19,300 nucleotides of DNA from an uncultured Bacteroidales bacterium (GTDB lineage: Bacteria; Bacteroidota; Bacteroidia; Bacteroidales; UBA932), in the NCBI GenBank assembly GCA_946627685.1, contig CAMOVV010000003.1, positions 1 to 19,300 of the forward strand. Direction: 5' to 3'. The position numbers and the translations under genes are program-made. The number at the start of each line of letters is the position of its first letter. Position 1 is the first letter of the stretch. This document shows positions 16,031 to 19,300 of the stretch, one piece after another. The notes beneath the pieces are model-generated. The model saw nothing but the letters and a program-made list of their open reading frames with translations. It was not told the DNA's origin and did no database searches.

Positions 16031-18196
16031 ATGACACGAAAACCCGCTTTCACCCTGACCGCATTCGCGGCAATTGTATTCCTTTTCACGGCTTGCCACA
16101 GGAACGCCGGACTTTCTTCCCACGTCGATTTGTTCCAGGGAACCTCCGGCTACGGCCACTGCCACCCCTGCGCCTCCTGGCCTTTCGGCATGGTGTCCGT
16201 GGGACCGCAGACAGGCAACTGCGCCTGGGAATACACGGGCGGCTACCAATATCCCGACACCACCCTCCAGGGCTTCAGCCACAACAGGCTGAACGGAGTG
16301 GGCAGCTCGGACCTCGGCGACCTGCTCATACTCCCCTTCTCTGAAGGCAGCATAACCGACTCGTGGACAAGTCATTTCGACAAGAAGAGCGAGAAGGCCG
16401 AGCCGGGCTGGTACAGCGTCTATCTGGACGAGGCCGGAGTCCTTGCAAGCATGGTTGCCACAGAGCATTGCGCCCTCGAGAGCTTCCTTTTTGACCAGCC
16501 GGGCAAGGCGAGGATGCTGGTGGACCTGCAAAGCGGAATCGTCTCAAGGCCGGAAAGGCTTCCCGTGAAGGTGCGCCAGTCCACCCACGACACCTCCAAT
16601 CCCTACAGGCTGACCGGAAAAACCCTCACAAAGGGTTGGGTGAACAGGACTTACTACTACTGCATGGAATTCAGCGCCCCCTACACCGTGGAGAGCGTCC
16701 TGCCGAAAAGGGACTCTCTCGAAAAAGGGCCGAGGCTGGTGCTGGCCTTCGACCTCAAAGGTAAAGAGCTGAAAGCCAAGGTGTCGATATCCCGGAGCAG
16801 CGTGGAGGGAGCAATCGCCAATCTTGAAGCGGAAGTGCCCGGCTGGGACCTTGAAAAGGCCCGTGGAGACGTCGCGGAGCAGTGGGAAAACCTGTTTTCA
16901 AGGATAATCATAGAGGGCACCGACGTGCAGAAGGAGATGTTCTACAGCGCAATGTACAAGCTCTTCATCCACCCCGACAACATCGCCGACGCCGGAGAGA
17001 AGCCCTTCTTCTCCACCTTCTCCCTCTGGGACACCTACCGGGCCGCCCATCCCCTCTACACCCTTGTCGCCCCCGAGAAAGTGGACGATTTCGTGAACTC
17101 CATGCTCGACCTTCGCGACATCCAGGGCTTCCTTCCCATCTGGTCGCTCTGGGGAATCGAGAACTACGGAATGATAGGGGACCACGCCGTCCCCGTCATC
17201 GTGGACGCCTACCTCAAGGGATTCAAGGGCTTCGACGCGGAAAGGGCATACGAGGCTGTGAAGACCTCACTGACGACTCCCGAGCCCAAGACGGACTGGA
17301 CCCTTTACGACAAATACGGCTATTTCCCCTTCGACCTCGTGAAGGAGGAAAGCGTTTCCAGGACTCTGGAATGCTGCTATGACGACTACTGCGCCTTCCT
17401 ATTCGCAAAGGCCCTCTGGAAAGAGGAAGACGCCGCCTTCTTCCTGAAAAGGGCGGGATATTACCGCAACCTTTTCGACCCCGGAACGAAGCTGATGCGA
17501 GGAAAGGACACCAAGGGACAGTGGAGGACTCCGTTCAACCATTTCATGGCCTCCCACGCAAGCACGGCCGGAGGCGACTACACGGAAGGCAACGCCTGGC
17601 AGTACACCTGGCACGTCCAGCATGACGTCCCCGGGCTCATCGACCTCATCGGAGGAGAAGAAGCCTTCTGCACCAAGCTGGACACCCTCTTCTCGATCAG
17701 CCGCGACATCAGCAACGGCGGTTTCAGCGACGACGTCACCGGCCTTATCGGGCAGTATGCCCACGGCAACGAGCCGAGCCACCATGTAGCCTATCTCTAC
17801 GCCCTGGCAGGCCGTCCCGAGCGCACCCAGGAGCTAATCCGCACAATCTGTCAGACCCAGTACAATCCCGGCCCTGAAGGGCTCTGCGGCAACGACGACT
17901 GCGGCCAGATGTCAGCCTGGTACATTTTCTCCATGCTCGGCTTCTATCCCGTCAATCCCTGCGGCGGCGACTATGTCATAGGCGCTCCCCAGCTGCCGTC
18001 GGCGACCATCTTCCTGCCTGAAGGCAAGACGCTTAAGGTCGTAGCCCAGGACCTGTCCGAGGAGAACAAATACGTGAAGGAGGTCATCCTGAACGGGGAA
18101 ACCGTGGAAGGGCCCGTACTCCGCCACGCCGACCTCGTAAAAGGCGGCGAACTCAGGTTCCTAATGACGGCGGAGCCGACAGGGACAAGGCGCTGA
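16031..18196 (+). CDS. GH92 family exo-acting alpha-mannosidase, lipoprotein
   Basis: This 721-residue enzyme is of the calcium-dependent, inverting GH92 family, which removes alpha-linked mannose. I choose ATG 16031 because it yields MTRKPAFTLTAFAAIVFLFTAC, a lipoprotein signal with Cys22; the longer frame from 15959 would overlap the regulator and add 24 hydrophilic residues ahead of the signal. GH92 blocks are present: VDLFQGTSGYGHCHP and GFSHNRLNGVGSSDLGD near the start, FSTFSLWDTYRAAHPL in the middle, TEGNAWQYTW around residue 519, HGNEPSHH at 578, and CGNDDCGQMSAWY around 620. The GYGHCHPCASWPFG version of the first block departs from the more usual G-GHGHT-P-A-PFG. It is divergent from the LacI gene and its 3' end nearly touches the degraded GH39-like gene. 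Linkage preference cannot be fixed by eye. Confidence 0.93.
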   Translation: MTRKPAFTLTAFAAIVFLFTACHRNAGLSSHVDLFQGTSGYGHCHPCASWPFGMVSVGPQTGNCAWEYTGGYQYPDTTLQGFSHNRLNGVGSSDLGDLLILPFSEGSITDSWTSHFDKKSEKAEPGWYSVYLDEAGVLASMVATEHCALESFLFDQPGKARMLVDLQSGIVSRPERLPVKVRQSTHDTSNPYRLTGKTLTKGWVNRTYYYCMEFSAPYTVESVLPKRDSLEKGPRLVLAFDLKGKELKAKVSISRSSVEGAIANLEAEVPGWDLEKARGDVAEQWENLFSRIIIEGTDVQKEMFYSAMYKLFIHPDNIADAGEKPFFSTFSLWDTYRAAHPLYTLVAPEKVDDFVNSMLDLRDIQGFLPIWSLWGIENYGMIGDHAVPVIVDAYLKGFKGFDAERAYEAVKTSLTTPEPKTDWTLYDKYGYFPFDLVKEESVSRTLECCYDDYCAFLFAKALWKEEDAAFFLKRAGYYRNLFDPGTKLMRGKDTKGQWRTPFNHFMASHASTAGGDYTEGNAWQYTWHVQHDVPGLIDLIGGEEAFCTKLDTLFSISRDISNGGFSDDVTGLIGQYAHGNEPSHHVAYLYALAGRPERTQELIRTICQTQYNPGPEGLCGNDDCGQMSAWYIFSMLGFYPVNPCGGDYVIGAPQLPSATIFLPEGKTLKVVAQDLSEENKYVKEVILNGETVEGPVLRHADLVKGGELRFLMTAEPTGTRR

Positions 18197-18200
18197 CGGA

Positions 18201-18612
18201 CTATTTCCCAAGCGTAATCACGGTGTAGGAGAACCTGGGGAAGGTGTATTCCATCTTCCTGCCGGCCGTCGTAGTTGTTCTTGATGAACCTGTCCGTCTC
18301 CTTGAACACGTACGCATCCGGATCGTTCACGTCTTTCGAGAAATCAGGGAAAACCGCCGAGATGTCGATAGTATGCTCCCCGCCATAGCCCATGGATTCG
18401 GACGTATCGTGGGTCCTCGCGTACGGTATATGGACCGACTTGAGGGCTCCGCCCCTGTTTGAATTGAAGAACTGGCTGCCGAGAGGACCGTTGTTGAGGC
18501 AGTTCATCGGTTTGACTGCCCCGACAGTTTTGGCGGTCCTGACTATCACGTCATCCGCAAATCCAGCGAAAGGGATCAGCAGGGTAAGAAGCAGGAAAAC
18601 GCCCTTCTTCAT
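18201..18612 (-). pseudogene. GH39-like glycosidase reduced to N-terminus plus out-of-frame C-terminal tail
   Basis: The start MKKGVFLLLTLLIPFAGFAD is a good signal peptide. Residues to about 115 (VGAVKPMNCLNNGP, HIPYARTHDT, YGGEHTIDISAVFPDF, DPDAYVFKETDRFI) resemble the opening of GH39-like clan A enzymes. After that (near 18262-18270) the homology stops. The original frame then runs on antisense to the GH92 gene without family-like sequence, while the frame shifted by one encodes RKMEYTFPRFSYTVITLGK and stops at TAG 18201-18203, which reads like the last beta-strands of such an enzyme. The whole TIM barrel with its catalytic glutamates is missing, so this is an internal deletion or an assembly collapse. 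It lies 31 bases after the partial GH92 on the same strand, probably in one transcript. The GH39 link is from pattern memory and moderately sure. Confidence 0.65.
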
Positions 18613-18643
18613 AAAAAATTGTATTTAATAATCAATCTACAAA

Positions 18644-19300
18644 TTACCTAGCGCTGACGGGCCTGTCTGCGGGGGCCTTGCCGAAGTTCTCGTTGGGTTT
18701 CGAGCTCATGGAGAACTCCAGGGTGCCGCCGGCCATGATGTCGTCGTAGGTTATGTAGGACTTGGTGTATTCTTTTCCGTTGAGCTTGGCGCCCTTGATG
18801 TAGATATTGCTGTCGCTCACGCCTTTGGCTATGACCGTGAAGGTCTTGCCGCCGGGAATGTTCAGCACGACTTTCGGGAACAGGGGGGTACCGAAGACAT
18901 AGTCGCCTCCGGCAGGGTTCACCTGGAAGAATCCCAGGGCCGACTGCACATGCCAGGCCGACATCTGTCCGCAGTCCTCGTTGCCGCTGAGGCCGTCAGG
19001 CTGGTCGGTGTAGAGTTCCTTCTGGATTCTATTGACCAGCTGGGCCGTCTTCCAGGGCTGGCCGGCGAAGCTGTAAAGATATACGGTCTGGTGGCTGGGC
19101 TCGTTGCCGTGGGCATACATTCCGATAAGGCCGGTGACGTCAGCAGCGCCGCCTCCCAGGTCGCCTTCGGCCACGAAGAGGCTGTCAAGGTTCTGCACGA
19201 AAGCCTCGTCGCTGCCGTGAAGACGGATCAGGTCTTCGGGACTCTGGGGCACCATGAAGGTGTACTGCCAGCCGTTGCCCTCGGTGAAATGTCCCCTTCC
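18644..19300 (-). CDS. GH92 family alpha-mannosidase, C-terminal part (partial)
   Basis: The frame is open from the window edge to TAA at 18644-18646, about 218 residues. It contains FTEGNGWQYTF at the very edge, then DVTGLIGMYAHGNEPSHQ, SGNEDCGQMSAWHVQSALGF, and the final beta-sandwich (GGDYVFGTPLFPKV, GKTFTVIAKG, TYDDIMAGGTLEFSMS). These are the late GH92 blocks in the same order as in the GH92 gene at 16031-18196, but the sequence differs enough to be a separate paralogue and not a recent copy. The gene starts beyond 19300. It is upstream of the GH39-like remnant on the same strand, so the two likely form a second mannoside-processing transcript. Confidence 0.92.
   Translation of the reverse strand, partial: GRGHFTEGNGWQYTFMVPQSPEDLIRLHGSDEAFVQNLDSLFVAEGDLGGGAADVTGLIGMYAHGNEPSHQTVYLYSFAGQPWKTAQLVNRIQKELYTDQPDGLSGNEDCGQMSAWHVQSALGFFQVNPAGGDYVFGTPLFPKVVLNIPGGKTFTVIAKGVSDSNIYIKGAKLNGKEYTKSYITYDDIMAGGTLEFSMSSKPNENFGKAPADRPVSAR

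Noticed and set aside
17971..18200. Continuation of the GH39-like frame across the GH92 gene on the minus strand
   Set aside because: The sequence after about residue 115 no longer resembles the family and simply reads antisense to the GH92 C-terminus after the frame offset.
1..19300. tRNA/rRNA genes, CRISPR arrays, insertion sequences or integration sites
   Set aside because: No spaced direct repeats, transposase motifs, terminal inverted repeats or tRNA-like cloverleaf were noticed; apart from short spacers the window is filled with coding sequence.

Overview
The window looks like part of a polysaccharide utilisation locus (PUL) from a Bacteroidota bacterium, most likely a GC-rich member of the Bacteroidales. 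The reasons are a SusC tail followed directly by a SusD gene and a DUF3823-type lipoprotein, many short lipobox signal peptides, AT-rich spacers instead of strong Shine-Dalgarno sites, and matches to the Bacteroidota -7 promoter element TAnnTTTG. The GC-rich, codon-biased genes leave many long antisense shadow ORFs. The species cannot be named from this sequence.

Left and centre (1-14975, + strand): one tightly packed, probably polycistronic unit. In order it holds the C-terminus of a SusC TonB-dependent transporter; SusD, whose frame is cut by an in-frame TGA 29 codons before the next stop; a SusE-position lipoprotein with two copies of a jelly-roll-like module; a GH38 alpha-mannosidase; a right-handed beta-helix lipoprotein carrying a third copy of that module; a twin beta-helix fused to an (alpha/alpha)6 glycosidase-like domain; two tandem duplicated TIM-barrel (clan GH-A-like) lipoproteins; and an MtlD-type polyol-phosphate dehydrogenase. 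A rho-independent terminator for this unit lies inside the convergent end of the next gene.

Right (14994-19300): a LacI-type repressor on the minus strand is divergent from a GH92 alpha-mannosidase lipoprotein, with candidate promoters on both strands in a spacer of about 60 bp. After the GH92 comes a minus-strand pair: a second GH92 (its 5' part lies beyond the window) and a GH39-like gene reduced to its N-terminus joined out of frame to what looks like its own C-terminal tail.

How it fits together (inference): the surface SusC/SusD pair and the module-bearing lipoproteins would bind and import a mannose-rich glycan. GH38 and two GH92 enzymes would trim alpha-mannosyl residues. The beta-helix proteins, the (alpha/alpha)6 domain and the GH-A pair would cut linkages I cannot name. 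The dehydrogenase would handle a sugar-phosphate/polyol product and the LacI protein would sense a small sugar signal. The least familiar part is the block 6598-13750: two beta-helix twins, one tailed with the locus-specific module and the other with a hydrolase domain, followed by the duplicated GH-A pair.
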